The notes: a model not told the origin generated them from the sequence alone. Positions 44,661-53,369 are shown, numbered from the stretch's first letter. The stretch is DNA of 64,000 nucleotides from Erythrobacter insulae (GCF_007004095.1 NZ_VHJK01000001.1:1492501-1556500); one strand, 5' to 3'. Program-made: numbers and translations.

Positions 44661-46165
44661 CCTTCGCCCCAAGCGGAATAATCCTTCGTCACGGGCGAGG
44701 TGAATTTGGTGAACTCGCTGTGGAAATGCAGCGGCACAATCCCTGTTGAGCCATGGCGCTGTTTGGCGACATTCACTGCGGCCTTGTTCTTGACCTGCTC
44801 GTATTGCTCTTCCCAGGCGCGGTATTTTTCGACAGCATCGGGCGGGCTTGTTTCGGTCGGGAAATCTGGCCGGATTGCTTCGAGATAATAGTCGTCGCGG
44901 TACACAAACCAGACCATATCTGCGTCTTGTTCGATTGAGCCGGATTCCCTGAGATCGGATAGGATCGGGCGTTTGTCTTCGCGTTGTTCCACTGCGCGGC
45001 TAAGCTGTGACAGCGCGATAACGGGCACAGACAATTCTTTCGCCAGCGTTTTGAGCCCGCGGCTGATTTCCGATATTTCGTTCACGCGGTTGTCATTGGC
45101 GCGGCCGGAACCCTGCAGCAATTGCAGGTAGTCCACGATAATCAGCCCGATATCATGCCGGCGTTTAAGCCGCCTTGCGCGGGTGCGAAGGCCGCCAATC
45201 GTAAGCGCGGGAGTATCATCAATATACAGCGGCAATTCCGAAAGCCGTTGGCTGGCAAAGCTCAATTGCTGAAAATCTTCGCGGGACAGTTTACCACTGC
45301 GGAGCGCCTCGGAACTGATCTCTGCCTGCTCTGCCAGAATACGGGTCGCGAGCTGATCCGCGCTCATTTCCAGACTGAAAAAGGCAGCGGGCGCGCCGTA
45401 ATTGAACTCACCGCCATCTCGCTCCCAGTTAAGATGCGCTTCGGCACAATTGAATGCGATGTTGGTCGCCAAAGAAGTTTTGCCCATGCCCGGACGACCG
45501 GCGAGGATCACAAGGTCGGAATCGTGCAAGCCTGCGGTTTTTTGATCCATTGTGGACAGGCCGGTTGTCTTGCCGGACAGCCCGCCGCCCGAATTCATCG
45601 CGGCTTCGACCATTTTGATCGCGGTTAGCGCGGCATCCCGAAAACTGGACGCTTCATTGCCGGATGCGGCGCCTTCTGCCACTTTGAAAAGCGCGGCTTC
45701 GGCTTGGGAAATCCGGTCCATCGGATTGGTTTCTTCGGACGTGTCCAGCGCGCCTTCGACCAGACCGCGGCCCACGCTGACCAATTCGCGCAGCAGCGCG
45801 AGATCATATATTTGCTGGGCCAGTTCGCGCGGCGCGAGCAGCCCGGCTCCATTGGCCGTCAACTGTGCGAGATATGTGGTCCCGCCCAATTCCTTCAACG
45901 CTTCATCCGCCTCAAAATACGGGCGCAGCGTTACCGGCGATGCGGTTGCGTTGCGTTCGATCAGGGTAAGGATGCGTTCGTAAATGCGTTCATGCAGCGG
46001 TTCAAAGAAATGATGCGGCTGGATCGGGGTAGGCAATTCCTCGATCACCCGATTATCAATCAGGACAGCGCCCAGAAAAGCGGCTTCTGCATCCAGATTG
46101 GATGGCAGTTTGCGTGCGGTATCCGAATCTGAGTCGACGAGTGAAAGAGGTGTGGGTTCGGCCAT
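44657..46165 (-). CDS. dnaB: Replicative DNA helicase
   Basis: 502 residues from the ATG at 46165, with AGGG upstream; an ATG at 46201 would add 12 residues. The N-terminal domain starts P-S-N-L-D-A-E-A-A-F-L-G-A-V-L. The RecA-like domain has Walker A L-A-G-R-P-G-M-G-K-T-S and, further on, I-I-V-D-Y-L-Q-L-L, I-A-L-S-Q-L-S-R-A-V-E-Q-R and D-L-R-E-S-G-S-I-E-Q-D-A-D. It unwinds DNA at the replication fork as a hexamer. Length is normal and no intein is seen. Confidence 0.96.
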   Translation of the reverse strand: MAEPTPLSLVDSDSDTARKLPSNLDAEAAFLGAVLIDNRVIEELPTPIQPHHFFEPLHERIYERILTLIERNATASPVTLRPYFEADEALKELGGTTYLAQLTANGAGLLAPRELAQQIYDLALLRELVSVGRGLVEGALDTSEETNPMDRISQAEAALFKVAEGAASGNEASSFRDAALTAIKMVEAAMNSGGGLSGKTTGLSTMDQKTAGLHDSDLVILAGRPGMGKTSLATNIAFNCAEAHLNWERDGGEFNYGAPAAFFSLEMSADQLATRILAEQAEISSEALRSGKLSREDFQQLSFASQRLSELPLYIDDTPALTIGGLRTRARRLKRRHDIGLIIVDYLQLLQGSGRANDNRVNEISEISRGLKTLAKELSVPVIALSQLSRAVEQREDKRPILSDLRESGSIEQDADMVWFVYRDDYYLEAIRPDFPTETSPPDAVEKYRAWEEQYEQVKNKAAVNVAKQRHGSTGIVPLHFHSEFTKFTSPVTKDYSAWGEG

Positions 46166-46311
46166 GAGGCCCTGATGACCTGTGATCGGGCCTGCTTGCA
46201 AGCATCAAGCGAGGTAAAATCGCCTCACTTGGCAAGATTAGGCTGTGGATAGCGGGGATGGAATCGCGAAGTGCTTGAATAGTTACCCCGCGATCTGCGA
46301 AGGCAGTCTGG

Positions 46312-46818
46312 ATGGTCAACCAGCCCACCGATTCCGCGAACACGTTTCGCATTGCCCACATCGCTCTTGATGAAGAGACGATCCTGTGGCGCAATGCCGA
46401 TGTCGAACAGGAACGCCGTGTCGCGATCTATGATCTGATCGAGGAAAACACATTCAAACCGGTGCGAAGTGTAGAGCGCGGGGCCAATGGGCCTTACCGG
46501 TTGGAGCTGGGTGTGCGGGATGGCCGGTTGGTGATGCAGATCAGGGATGAGGCCGAACAAGAGCTGGAGACGCTGTTGATCGGCCTTGCCCGGTTCCGCC
46601 GGCCGATTCGCGAATATTTCGCCATTTGCGACAGCTATTATCAGGCAATCCGCAAGGCGACCCCGGCCGAGATCGAGACGATTGATATGGCGCGCCGCGG
46701 CATTCACAACAACGCGGCCGAAATGCTTCAGGAACGGCTCGAAGGGAAAGTCGAAACCGATTTTGCCACGGCCCGCCGGTTGTTCACGCTGATCTGCGTG
46801 CTCCACATTAAAGGATAA
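46312..46818 (+). CDS. UPF0262 family protein
   Basis: 168 residues. E-R-R-V-A-I-Y-D-L-I-E-E-N-T-F-K-P and I-R-E-Y-F-A-I-C-D-S-Y-Y-Q-A-I-R-K-A-T-P together with I-D-M-A-R-R-G-I-H-N-N-A-A-E are the conserved blocks of UPF0262, a family largely confined to alphaproteobacteria. Soluble, function unknown. It is followed 7 bases later by the GH25-like gene and then cdd, so the three form an operon divergent from dnaB. Confidence 0.92.
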   Translation: MVNQPTDSANTFRIAHIALDEETILWRNADVEQERRVAIYDLIEENTFKPVRSVERGANGPYRLELGVRDGRLVMQIRDEAEQELETLLIGLARFRRPIREYFAICDSYYQAIRKATPAEIETIDMARRGIHNNAAEMLQERLEGKVETDFATARRLFTLICVLHIKG

Positions 46819-46825
46819 ATACTGC

Positions 46826-47557
46826 ATGGCGCGCGCCAAAACTGCCGCTCGCTCACAGCGAAGCAAAGGCGGCGCATCGCGCTGGATGCTGCGATTGGCC
46901 GCTTTGGCCGCGCTGATCGGGATCGTGTTTACGGGGTGGTTCTGGTGGGACATGCGTGAATGGCGTCCAGATGAGGCGCTTTATCCGGAACAAGGCGCGG
47001 TGATCGCAAGCGGTGCGGCCGGCACCCGGTTCGAAACGATCAAGGCGCTTGGGGGGGATTTCGTGTATCTCGAACTGGCGCCGGTTGGCGGCGCGCCCGA
47101 TCCCGGCTTTGCCGCGCGATTGAAAGCCGCCTTTGCCGCCGATTTGCAAGTCGGGATAATTTACCCGTTCGATCCATGCCTGCGCGCTGATCCGCAAAGT
47201 GCGCGATTTACCCGCATGGTGCCGCGCAGCGCGGATCAATTGCCGCCTGCAATCGCGCTAAACCGCCTGGCGGATGGCTGTGATCCCAAGGTCAGCGATG
47301 CCGCTGTCGAAAGCGAACTTCTGACGCTGGTCAATCAGATTGAAATGCATTCGGGCAAATCGGTGATCCTTAAATTGAGCGAGAGTTTCGAGAACCGTCA
47401 TGGCACCGCCTTGAGCATGGCGCGTGACCTATGGCTGAGCCGTGATCGAGCGCGCCCCGATTACGCGCCGCGACCATGGCTGTTATGGAGTGCGAACAGT
47501 CAGCTTGAAAGCGAAGCGTCTTCAGAACCAATCGAATGGGTGGTGGTACAGAAATGA
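46826..47557 (+). CDS. Degenerate GH25 (lysozyme)-like membrane-anchored protein
   Basis: 243 residues. A basic N-terminus and one membrane helix (~21-42) precede a periplasmic domain with G-A-V-I-A-S-G ... F-V-Y-L-E-L-A-P-V ... L-Q-V-G-I-I-Y-P-F-D, which follows the fold order of GH25 lysozymes. The usual D-x-S opening and the catalytic D-x-E pair are not evident, so hydrolase activity is doubtful. Two Cys (in P-C-L-R and G-C-D-P) could form a disulfide. Its stop overlaps the cdd start. Confidence 0.6.
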   Translation: MARAKTAARSQRSKGGASRWMLRLAALAALIGIVFTGWFWWDMREWRPDEALYPEQGAVIASGAAGTRFETIKALGGDFVYLELAPVGGAPDPGFAARLKAAFAADLQVGIIYPFDPCLRADPQSARFTRMVPRSADQLPPAIALNRLADGCDPKVSDAAVESELLTLVNQIEMHSGKSVILKLSESFENRHGTALSMARDLWLSRDRARPDYAPRPWLLWSANSQLESEASSEPIEWVVVQK

Positions 47558-47970
47558 GTGATGCAAAACTGATCGAGGCCGCGCGCGAGGCGGCAACCCA
47601 TTCATGGTCGCCTTATTCCGATTATGCTGTTGGCGCGGCTCTGCGTTTTGATGATGGGGCGGTGATCACCGGAACCAATGTCGAAAATGCGAGCTATGGC
47701 CTGGCTCTGTGCGCAGAGACGGTCGCGGTCGCCAAAGCCTTGGGAGAGGGGCGTCGCGGCGGCCTGATCGAAGTCGCGGTGGTCGGCCCGTTGGATAAAG
47801 GTGACGGCGCACCCATTACGCCGTGCGGGCGGTGCCGACAGGTGCTCAACGAAATCGCGCAGCTTGGCGGCACGGACCCGCGGGTACTATGTGTTGGCTC
47901 GGATGAAGTGCGCGAGATCAGATTATCAGCTCTGCTGCCGCACGCTTTTGGGCCTGCGCATCTGGACTAG
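47554..47970 (+). CDS. cdd: Cytidine deaminase
   Basis: 138 residues from the ATG at 47554, which overlaps the upstream stop (ATGA). Y-S-D-Y-A-V-G-A-A-L, N-V-E-N-A-S-Y-G-L-A-L-C-A-E-T and T-P-C-G-R-C-R-Q-V-L-N-E hold the active-site Glu and the three zinc-binding Cys of the small tetrameric cytidine deaminases. It converts cytidine and deoxycytidine to uridine forms in pyrimidine salvage. Confidence 0.95.
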   Translation: MSDAKLIEAAREAATHSWSPYSDYAVGAALRFDDGAVITGTNVENASYGLALCAETVAVAKALGEGRRGGLIEVAVVGPLDKGDGAPITPCGRCRQVLNEIAQLGGTDPRVLCVGSDEVREIRLSALLPHAFGPAHLD

Positions 47971-47973
47971 GGC

Positions 47974-48684
47974 TTATTGCCCCAGAAGATCGCCCAGTGC
48001 GCCGCCCAGATTGCCGGCCGGATTCTTGCGGAAAGTCCGCTCTTCGCTGCCGATATAAGAGAAAATCCCGTCGAGCCCCTGATCGGTTACGGATCGGTTG
48101 ATGCTGGCCCGGTTCAATCCGGCGTTGCTGATAAAATCATAATTTTGAGCCAGACTATCGAAACTGGAATACACGCCGAGTTTCTCCAGAGCGGTGTCGA
48201 CGAGCGGTTCAAACCGGGAATGCAGGCGCTCATTCGAAGAACTGCGCAGATATTGCGTGCCGCCATCGGCTTGCCTGATGATTCCCGGCGCGTCCTCAAA
48301 AGACAAATCGTTGATCGCGTCCCGGAAAATCGGCTTTGCCTCGCCGGCGGCAAGCCCGGCGGCATCATTGATCGTGCGTGTGATATCTCCCAGCACGCCC
48401 ATACGGTTTCCGGCATTCAACAATGATCCAAGCAATCCGCCGCTGCGCCCGCCCAGATTGCCAACGATCGGCAGCCCGATGCGCACTTCTTCATCGTCGT
48501 AAAACGCGCCCGGCTGCGCGAGTTTATCGAGTGCGCCGTCGGTTGCTTTGCCAAGGATGGAGGACAGACCGAGCGCTTTGGTCAAACCTTGCGCATTTGC
48601 CTGAGCCGGTAACAGGCCGGCGACGCCAAGCGCCCCCGCGCCAGCCAAAATCCCGCGCCTGTTCCAAGTAAACTGCTGTGTCAT
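47974..48684 (-). CDS. DUF4197 secreted protein
   Basis: 236 residues from the ATG at 48684, where GGGAG lies 7 bases upstream; an ATG 6 bases further up lies too close to it. The N-terminus N-R-R-G-I-L-A-G-A-G-A-L-G-V-A-G resembles a twin-arginine signal ending A-N-A-Q. The rest follows DUF4197: long Leu/Gly-rich helices, F-R-D-A-I-N-D-L-S-F-E-D-A, and Q-G-L-D-G-I-F-S-Y-I-G-S-E-E-R near the end. Periplasmic protein of unknown function. Converges on cdd. Confidence 0.85.
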   Translation of the reverse strand: MTQQFTWNRRGILAGAGALGVAGLLPAQANAQGLTKALGLSSILGKATDGALDKLAQPGAFYDDEEVRIGLPIVGNLGGRSGGLLGSLLNAGNRMGVLGDITRTINDAAGLAAGEAKPIFRDAINDLSFEDAPGIIRQADGGTQYLRSSSNERLHSRFEPLVDTALEKLGVYSSFDSLAQNYDFISNAGLNRASINRSVTDQGLDGIFSYIGSEERTFRKNPAGNLGGALGDLLGQ

Positions 48685-48778
48685 ATGCATTCTCCCGTCC
48701 TGTGCCGTTTCGCACCCTATAGCACGGTTGGACGCTGTCGCTTTACTGAACTCGGTGTAAAATCATGTTTAGCGTGCG

Positions 48779-49912
48779 CTATTCGGTTTCCAGCCATTCA
48801 AGCAAAGCAGCAAGGCAATCCCGCGCCAGCCCTTTGCAGCGTTCCGGCGACCAGCCCTGTTCGGGCTCGGGGAAATCCGCGAGGTCTTTGTAAGGCATTT
48901 CAAGCGTCATAGCGCAGGCACCATAACGCTGCGCGACCAGATTGGTGCTGATCCCCAGATTGGCTTTGCCCGCAGGTGCTTTGGGATAGCCAAGCTTGGT
49001 CTGAAAATCAGGCGTGCGGCGATCAAGGATGCGCTGATAGCGATAGAATTGTTCGCCATGCGCATCGGTCCAATCGGGGATGCCTTCATATCCGGCGAGG
49101 AATACGGCGGGAATCGCTTCGTCTCCGTGGACATCCATCGCATAATCGACGCCCGTTTCATCCATCTTCGCCCGGATCGCGAGCACTTCTGGCGATTTTT
49201 CCGCGCTCGGATCGGACCATTCACGGTTGAGATTGGTGCCCACGCCATTGGTCCGCAAATGACCGCGCTGTGATCCATCAGGATTGCAATTGGGGACAAT
49301 ATGCAGCCGGCAGCGTTTCAAAAGGCCGCGCGCCACCGGATCACTCGGATCGGTCAGGCATTCCAGCGCGCCTTCCATCCACCATTCCGCCTGCGTTTCG
49401 CCGGGATGCTGGCGGGCATAGAGCCAGACCTGTTTGTCGCCTTCGCCCATTTCCAGCATGTCGAGCGGCTGTCCGTCGAGCGTCTGGGTCAGGCGGACAA
49501 GGTCAACCCCTTCACAAGATGCGGCCTCTGCCACCAGATCATGATGCCGCTCCATGGAATAAGGCGCGAAATAGGCGAACCATGCCGTGTTGGATGCCGG
49601 CGTGTACCGGATGGTGAGCGTGCCGCCTTCTTCGTTTTCATCGTAAGAGCTTGCCGCCCGTGCCCAATATTCCCGATCTTCGGAAACGCAGGCATCGTAA
49701 TTTGGCCAGCCGCCGGGGAACGCACTGCTGCCCAGGCCAGTGATTTTAAGCTGCACCTCTTGTCCAGAGGGCGCTGTCAGCCGGAAATGAAACCATTGCG
49801 CAAACTCGGCCATGCGGTCTTTCCGAATGGCAAGGCGCGCGCTGTGTCCTTCGATAGCGAGAATTTCGATATTGCCGCTGTCAAAAGCGGCGTCGATTGC
49901 GATGGCGGTCAT
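48779..49912 (-). CDS. M14-family zinc carboxypeptidase (AGBL/CCP-like)
   Basis: 377 residues. An N-terminal beta domain (~1-125) precedes the peptidase domain. R-Q-H-P-G-E-T-Q is the H-x-x-E zinc motif, V-P-N-C-N-P-D-G-S and N-L-N-R-E-W follow, D-V-H-G-D-E-A carries the third ligand, and the C-terminal T-L-E-M-P holds the catalytic Glu. This is the M14 subfamily related to cytosolic carboxypeptidases, often cytoplasmic in bacteria. No signal peptide is visible. The start overlaps the stop of the lipoprotein gene (ATGA). Confidence 0.9.
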   Translation of the reverse strand: MTAIAIDAAFDSGNIEILAIEGHSARLAIRKDRMAEFAQWFHFRLTAPSGQEVQLKITGLGSSAFPGGWPNYDACVSEDREYWARAASSYDENEEGGTLTIRYTPASNTAWFAYFAPYSMERHHDLVAEAASCEGVDLVRLTQTLDGQPLDMLEMGEGDKQVWLYARQHPGETQAEWWMEGALECLTDPSDPVARGLLKRCRLHIVPNCNPDGSQRGHLRTNGVGTNLNREWSDPSAEKSPEVLAIRAKMDETGVDYAMDVHGDEAIPAVFLAGYEGIPDWTDAHGEQFYRYQRILDRRTPDFQTKLGYPKAPAGKANLGISTNLVAQRYGACAMTLEMPYKDLADFPEPEQGWSPERCKGLARDCLAALLEWLETE

Positions 49913-50604
49913 GGGGTCCTTTCGAGTTCATCGACCGATAGCTGTACCGTCTCGCCATTACCACCGGGGAAATCCTTAAATAGAGCCGCCGCGAGCGCGC
50001 GGGCATTCTCGGTGGAAACGCTGTATTTGGAATCGACGCTGGCGATGATCTCGGCGCGGCCCTCCCATAAGGCTTTACCGGTTTCGGCAGAGGTAATGCG
50101 CACTTCCATTGTTGTGGCCTCGCGGTCTTTGTTGCCGCCGCCCAGTGCCAGGCCAAGACCGATTCCCAGGCCAGAGCCAAACGAACCTGTCTGCCCGCCA
50201 ATGCTGACACCGGCGGCTGAATTGCCACCAGACCGGATGATCTGGCGCACAGATACGGTGGCAAATGCTTGCTGGGCGGGCTTTTCGTCGAGGCTGACGG
50301 TGTAGCCGAGGTTTTGAAGTTCGCTCACAATGGCATTGCTGTAAATCGTATCCAGAATTTCGCTGTCAGCATCCTCGCCCGTTCTGATTGCCACCGCGAT
50401 AGAGCCCTTGCCAAGCTGGCTGGTGTCCTCTGCGACAAAGCGCGTGACCTCGACCGGGCCGGTATATGTGCCCGCGCACGCCACCAGCGACAGCGCCGCA
50501 AACGGCACGAATGCGCGCTGAAAACGGCGCTGAAAACTGCTGTGAACAGGGCGGTGAAATGGGCGATCAACGGGGTGGGGCGAAACCTGATAAAGCTTTG
50601 GCAT
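49909..50604 (-). CDS. DUF4136-like lipoprotein
   Basis: 231 residues. An unusually long Arg/His/Phe-rich N-region (~35 residues, with repeated F-x-R-x-x-H/Q units) precedes a signal sequence with lipobox L-V-A-C. The start is supported by AGAGGAC upstream. The body ([19 protein letters not shown] and a Gly-rich stretch ~140-160, then G-K-A-L-W-E-G-R-A) is typical of DUF4136-type outer-membrane lipoproteins. Function unknown. Shares a divergent promoter region with galE. Confidence 0.7.
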   Translation of the reverse strand: MPKLYQVSPHPVDRPFHRPVHSSFQRRFQRAFVPFAALSLVACAGTYTGPVEVTRFVAEDTSQLGKGSIAVAIRTGEDADSEILDTIYSNAIVSELQNLGYTVSLDEKPAQQAFATVSVRQIIRSGGNSAAGVSIGGQTGSFGSGLGIGLGLALGGGNKDREATTMEVRITSAETGKALWEGRAEIIASVDSKYSVSTENARALAAALFKDFPGGNGETVQLSVDELERTP

Positions 50605-50708
50605 GAAACTGTCCTCTCTGGTGCGCAGCTTACATTGGGTGGGTGCGGCTGTCCAAAATCATGATGTAAACTTGCGTGTTTGCGTTTGCCTGTTCGCAAA
50701 GGGAAGTT

Positions 50709-51746
50709 ATGGATGCCGCTATGACTGAAACAGCTTCTCAATCTGATAGGCCGTGCGTGCTGGTTACGGGCGGCGCAGGCTATATCGGCAGCCACGCGGT
50801 TCTGGCGCTAAAAGATGCGGGCTGGCATGTGGCGGTGATCGACAATCTGACCACCGGTTTTCGGTTTGCGGTGCCGGACGATGTCCCGCTTTACGAAGGC
50901 GATATCGAAGATGGCGAGCTTGTCTCGCGGATCATCGCTGAACAGTCGATTGGTGCGATCATGCATTTTGCAGGCTCCATCGTGGTGCCTGAAAGCGTCG
51001 AGAACCCGCTTAAATATTATCACAACAATACGGTAAAAAGCCGTGCCTTGCTTGAATCAGCGGTTGCCGCAGGGGTGCCGCATTTCATTTTTTCCTCGAC
51101 CGCGGCGACCTATGGCACGCCCGATGTTTCGGCGGTGACAGAGGATACGCCCCGAGTTCCGATCAATCCGTATGGTTGGTCGAAATTGATGACCGAGCAG
51201 ATGTTGGGCGATACGGCCGCTGCGCACCCGATCAATTATTGCGCGCTGCGATACTTCAATGTTGCCGGAGCCGATCCGCGCGCGCGGACCGGCCAATCCA
51301 CCGCCGGTGCAACGCATTTGATCAAGGTCGCGGTCGAAGCGGCGCTGGGCAAGCGCGAATTTGTGGGCGTGTTTGGAACGGATTTCGATACGCCAGATGG
51401 CACGGGCGTGCGCGATTACATCCATGTCAGCGATCTGGCTGCGGCGCATGTTTTGGCACTGGAGGCTTTGATCGCTCAGCCAGAGCGGTCGCTGACGATG
51501 AATTGCGGGTATGGCAGGGGTTTCTCCGTTACCGAAGTCCTCGACGCGGTAGACCGCGTTACCAATCGCAAGATTGATCGCCGGTTTGAAGGGCGCCGGG
51601 CCGGTGATCCCGCGTCGCTGATATCGGATCCGTCGCGCATCCGCGCTACGCTACCATGGAAGCCGCAACATGCCGATTTGGACGAGATTATTGGCCATGC
51701 GCTCGCGTGGGAACGGAAACTTACCGAAATCAGGGGTAACGGTTGA
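50709..51746 (+). CDS. galE: UDP-glucose 4-epimerase
   Basis: 345 residues from the ATG at 50709, with AAAGGGAAG just upstream; an ATG at 50721 is an alternative. V-T-G-G-A-G-Y-I-G-S-H is the NAD-binding motif, S-S-T-A-A-T-Y-G follows, and the catalytic Y-G-W-S-K is near residue 158. It interconverts UDP-glucose and UDP-galactose and could feed the polysaccharide locus, although it lies about 22 kb from it. A terminator-like hairpin follows. Confidence 0.93.
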   Translation: MDAAMTETASQSDRPCVLVTGGAGYIGSHAVLALKDAGWHVAVIDNLTTGFRFAVPDDVPLYEGDIEDGELVSRIIAEQSIGAIMHFAGSIVVPESVENPLKYYHNNTVKSRALLESAVAAGVPHFIFSSTAATYGTPDVSAVTEDTPRVPINPYGWSKLMTEQMLGDTAAAHPINYCALRYFNVAGADPRARTGQSTAGATHLIKVAVEAALGKREFVGVFGTDFDTPDGTGVRDYIHVSDLAAAHVLALEALIAQPERSLTMNCGYGRGFSVTEVLDAVDRVTNRKIDRRFEGRRAGDPASLISDPSRIRATLPWKPQHADLDEIIGHALAWERKLTEIRGNG

Positions 51747-51771
51747 CGAATCGCGTTTGTCCGCTTAGGCG
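51743..51771 (+). promoter_or_regulatory. Possible rpmJ promoter overlapping the end of galE
   Basis: TTGACG (51743-51748) and TAGGCG (51766-51771) are spaced by 17 bases, as -35 and -10 elements would be. If used, transcription would begin just ahead of the hairpin at 51788, placing it in the rpmJ leader. Weak -10; tentative. Confidence 0.3.
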
Positions 51772-51787
51772 CGGCCCTTGAAATTCC

Positions 51788-51818
51788 GGCATCGGAGACA
51801 ACCTCCGGTGCCTTTTTA
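51788..51818 (+). terminator. Rho-independent terminator after galE / in the rpmJ leader
   Basis: GGCATCGGAG (51788-51797) and CTCCGGTGCC (51803-51812) form a 10-bp stem with one G-T wobble and a 5-base loop, followed by T5-A. It ends 17 bases before the rpmJ start, so it either terminates galE or attenuates rpmJ. Confidence 0.75.
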
Positions 51819-51834
51819 TTCGCAGGAACCTGAA

Positions 51835-51960
51835 ATGAAGATCCGCAACAGCCTCAAGTCGCTGAAAAACCGTCACCGTGATTGCCGCGTAATCCGCCGT
51901 CGCGGGCGTACATATGTGATCAACAAAACCAACCGTCGTTTCAAAGCCCGTCAGGGATAA
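51835..51960 (+). CDS. rpmJ: 50S ribosomal protein L36
   Basis: 41 residues: [25 protein letters not shown] and [10 protein letters not shown]. This is the longer L36 form (YkgO-like) that lacks the full zinc-binding set, common in alphaproteobacteria. The ATG at 51835 is preceded by AGGAACC; the in-frame ATG at 51778 would add a tail that lies in the terminator hairpin. A strong GC-rich stem-loop follows the gene. Confidence 0.95.
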   Translation: MKIRNSLKSLKNRHRDCRVIRRRGRTYVINKTNRRFKARQG

Positions 51961-52006
51961 AACACGCAATTGGCCGGTCGCCCGATGGTGATCGAGCAAA
52001 ACGCAA

Positions 52007-52038
52007 GCGGCCCGCCTCCATACAGGAGTGCGGGCCGC
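52007..52038 (+). terminator. Strong stem-loop after rpmJ, no T run
   Basis: GCGGCCCGC (52007-52015) pairs with GCGGGCCGC (52030-52038), and CTCC with GGAG inside, with one bulged T and a 5-base loop. There is no T run after it, so it may stabilise the short rpmJ mRNA end rather than terminate by itself. Confidence 0.5.
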
Positions 52039-52062
52039 AGCCGTTTATAACAGGATAAAGTG

Positions 52063-52674
52063 ATGAACGATCTCGGAAAAGCCGTTGTTTTCGATGTTGG
52101 GCGGGTGTTGGTGCAATGGGACCTGCGCAATCTGTTTGAAAAAATGATTTCCGATCCGGACGAGCTGGATTGGTTTCTGACCAATGTGGTCACGGAGGAA
52201 TGGCATTTTCAGCATGATCGCGGAGTCGCGCTTGCCGATATGGTGCCTGCGCGCATCGCCGAATTCCCGAAATATGAACCGCATATCCGTGCCTATGCCG
52301 ATCGCTTCAACGAAACGGTGCCCGGACCGGTCGCCGGAACGCACCAGCTGGTCAAGCGGCTGCACGCAAACAAGGTCCCGCTATATTGCCTCACCAATTT
52401 CGGTGAGGAATTCTGGGAAGGCTTTCGTCCGGTCTATCCAATTTTCGATCTGTTCGATGACATTATCGTTTCCGGCACCGAAAAGGTCGCGAAGCCTGAT
52501 CCGCGCATTTACGAGATAACAGAACAGCGTGCTGGCCGCCCCGGCTCCCGTTTGTTCTTTACTGATGACAATCCGGCCAACATCGCCGCTGCCAGATCAC
52601 GCGGATGGGATGCCCATCTGTTCACTGATGCGGAAACGCTCGAAGCGCAATTGGCAGCGTCCGGCTTTCTTTGA
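52063..52674 (+). CDS. HAD-superfamily hydrolase (YihX-like phosphatase)
   Basis: 203 residues. V-F-D-V-G-R-V-L-V-Q-W-D holds the nucleophile region (D-x-G-x-V, as in YihX-like members), Y-C-L-T-N-F is motif II, K-P-D-P-R-I-Y carries the Lys, and F-T-D-D-N-P-A-N-I-A-A-A is motif III/IV. Probably a sugar-phosphate phosphatase in the cytoplasm. The ATG at 52063 has AGGA 7 bases upstream. Confidence 0.86.
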   Translation: MNDLGKAVVFDVGRVLVQWDLRNLFEKMISDPDELDWFLTNVVTEEWHFQHDRGVALADMVPARIAEFPKYEPHIRAYADRFNETVPGPVAGTHQLVKRLHANKVPLYCLTNFGEEFWEGFRPVYPIFDLFDDIIVSGTEKVAKPDPRIYEITEQRAGRPGSRLFFTDDNPANIAAARSRGWDAHLFTDAETLEAQLAASGFL

Positions 52675-52685
52675 TCGAATTGAAA

Positions 52686-52727
52686 AGCCCCCCGAAACCA
52701 TGCTGGGGAACATGGGTTTCGAGGGGC
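52686..52727 (-). terminator. Minus-strand terminator of the small secreted protein gene
   Basis: On the minus strand, C-C-C-C-T-C-G-A-A-A-C-C-C-A-T-G pairs with C-A-T-G-G-T-T-T-C-G-G-G-G-G-G over a loop of about 8 bases, followed by CTTTTC. It lies between the converging HAD gene and the gene at 52808. Confidence 0.65.
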
Positions 52728-52807
52728 AATGGTATCCGTCCGTGGTGGAGAGTATAGGACGGAGGGGAACGCGGGGGATCATCCGCGTATAAGGTAATTC
52801 CGCCGGT

Positions 52808-53152
52808 TCAGTTGCCGTTGCACTTTGCCAGCTTGTCATCGCTCAGCTCTTTGCCTTTGGCGGTGAAGCTGGTGATCTCGCCAAATTTACGAGCCAGACC
52901 GCGGCAAACATTAACGGGGCGCGATGTGCCCTTGTTCGCAACACATTCTGTGTCTTTGCACGCCCAAGCAACACCGCCGGCAACGGCGCGGTCTTCATCC
53001 GTCGATTGCGCGAGGCTCGCCGAATAATACGGGCCGCTTTGCGCAGCGGCGAGAGGGGCAGGCGCAATCGCGGTTCCAAGCATGAGACCGGTATAGACCA
53101 GCGCGGAGGCGAAAATTGAAAGACGACTTGTACGGGAAAGGGAGGAGGTCAT
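52808..53152 (-). CDS. Small secreted protein, CC_3452-like family
   Basis: 114 residues. A signal peptide (~1-37, ending A-L-A/A-A-A-Q) precedes a small domain with four Cys: W-A-C-K-D-T-E-C-V-A, then V-N-V-C-R-G-L-A-R-K-F-G and K-L-A-K-C-N. The W-x-C-x5-C ... C-R-x-L-A-R-K pattern fits the CC_3452 family of alphaproteobacteria, function unknown. It is divergent from the HxlR gene. Two disulfides in the periplasm are likely. Confidence 0.72.
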   Translation of the reverse strand: MTSSLSRTSRLSIFASALVYTGLMLGTAIAPAPLAAAQSGPYYSASLAQSTDEDRAVAGGVAWACKDTECVANKGTSRPVNVCRGLARKFGEITSFTAKGKELSDDKLAKCNGN

Positions 53153-53224
53153 CGTCGGTATCCTTGTATGAGCAAATTCAAGAAAGAGGCTATTATTGTG
53201 CGGTGCAAAGTTTCATATTGAAAC

Positions 53225-53284
53225 CAGTTGCGAATCACTACCTAAATGATCCGATATTCAGTTGCAACTAAAAACCTAAATTAT
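53225..53284. promoter_or_regulatory. 26-bp imperfect direct repeat ahead of the HxlR gene
   Basis: Two copies 34 bases apart (53225-53250 and 53259-53284) share CAGTTGC at the left end and ACCTAAAT in the middle, 20 of 26 positions identical. HxlR of Bacillus subtilis binds a pair of 25-bp direct repeats, so this is a good operator candidate for the adjacent regulator. It lies between that gene and the divergent secreted protein gene. Confidence 0.55.
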
Positions 53285-53369
53285 TTTGCGGCGAACCCGA
53301 ACTTTGGTGGCGGGCCGATTTGCGATTGAGCCAAAACGCGCTAGAAAGGTTGCACGGAAGGGACCGAAT

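Noticed and set aside
46244-46252. TGTGGATAG, a near-consensus DnaA box upstream of dnaB
   Set aside because: A single copy without further boxes or an AT-rich unwinding region is no support for an origin.
52686-52800. Signal recognition particle RNA or other known small RNA
   Set aside because: The conserved apical motif of the 4.5S RNA is absent; the hairpins fit a terminator and 3' UTR better.
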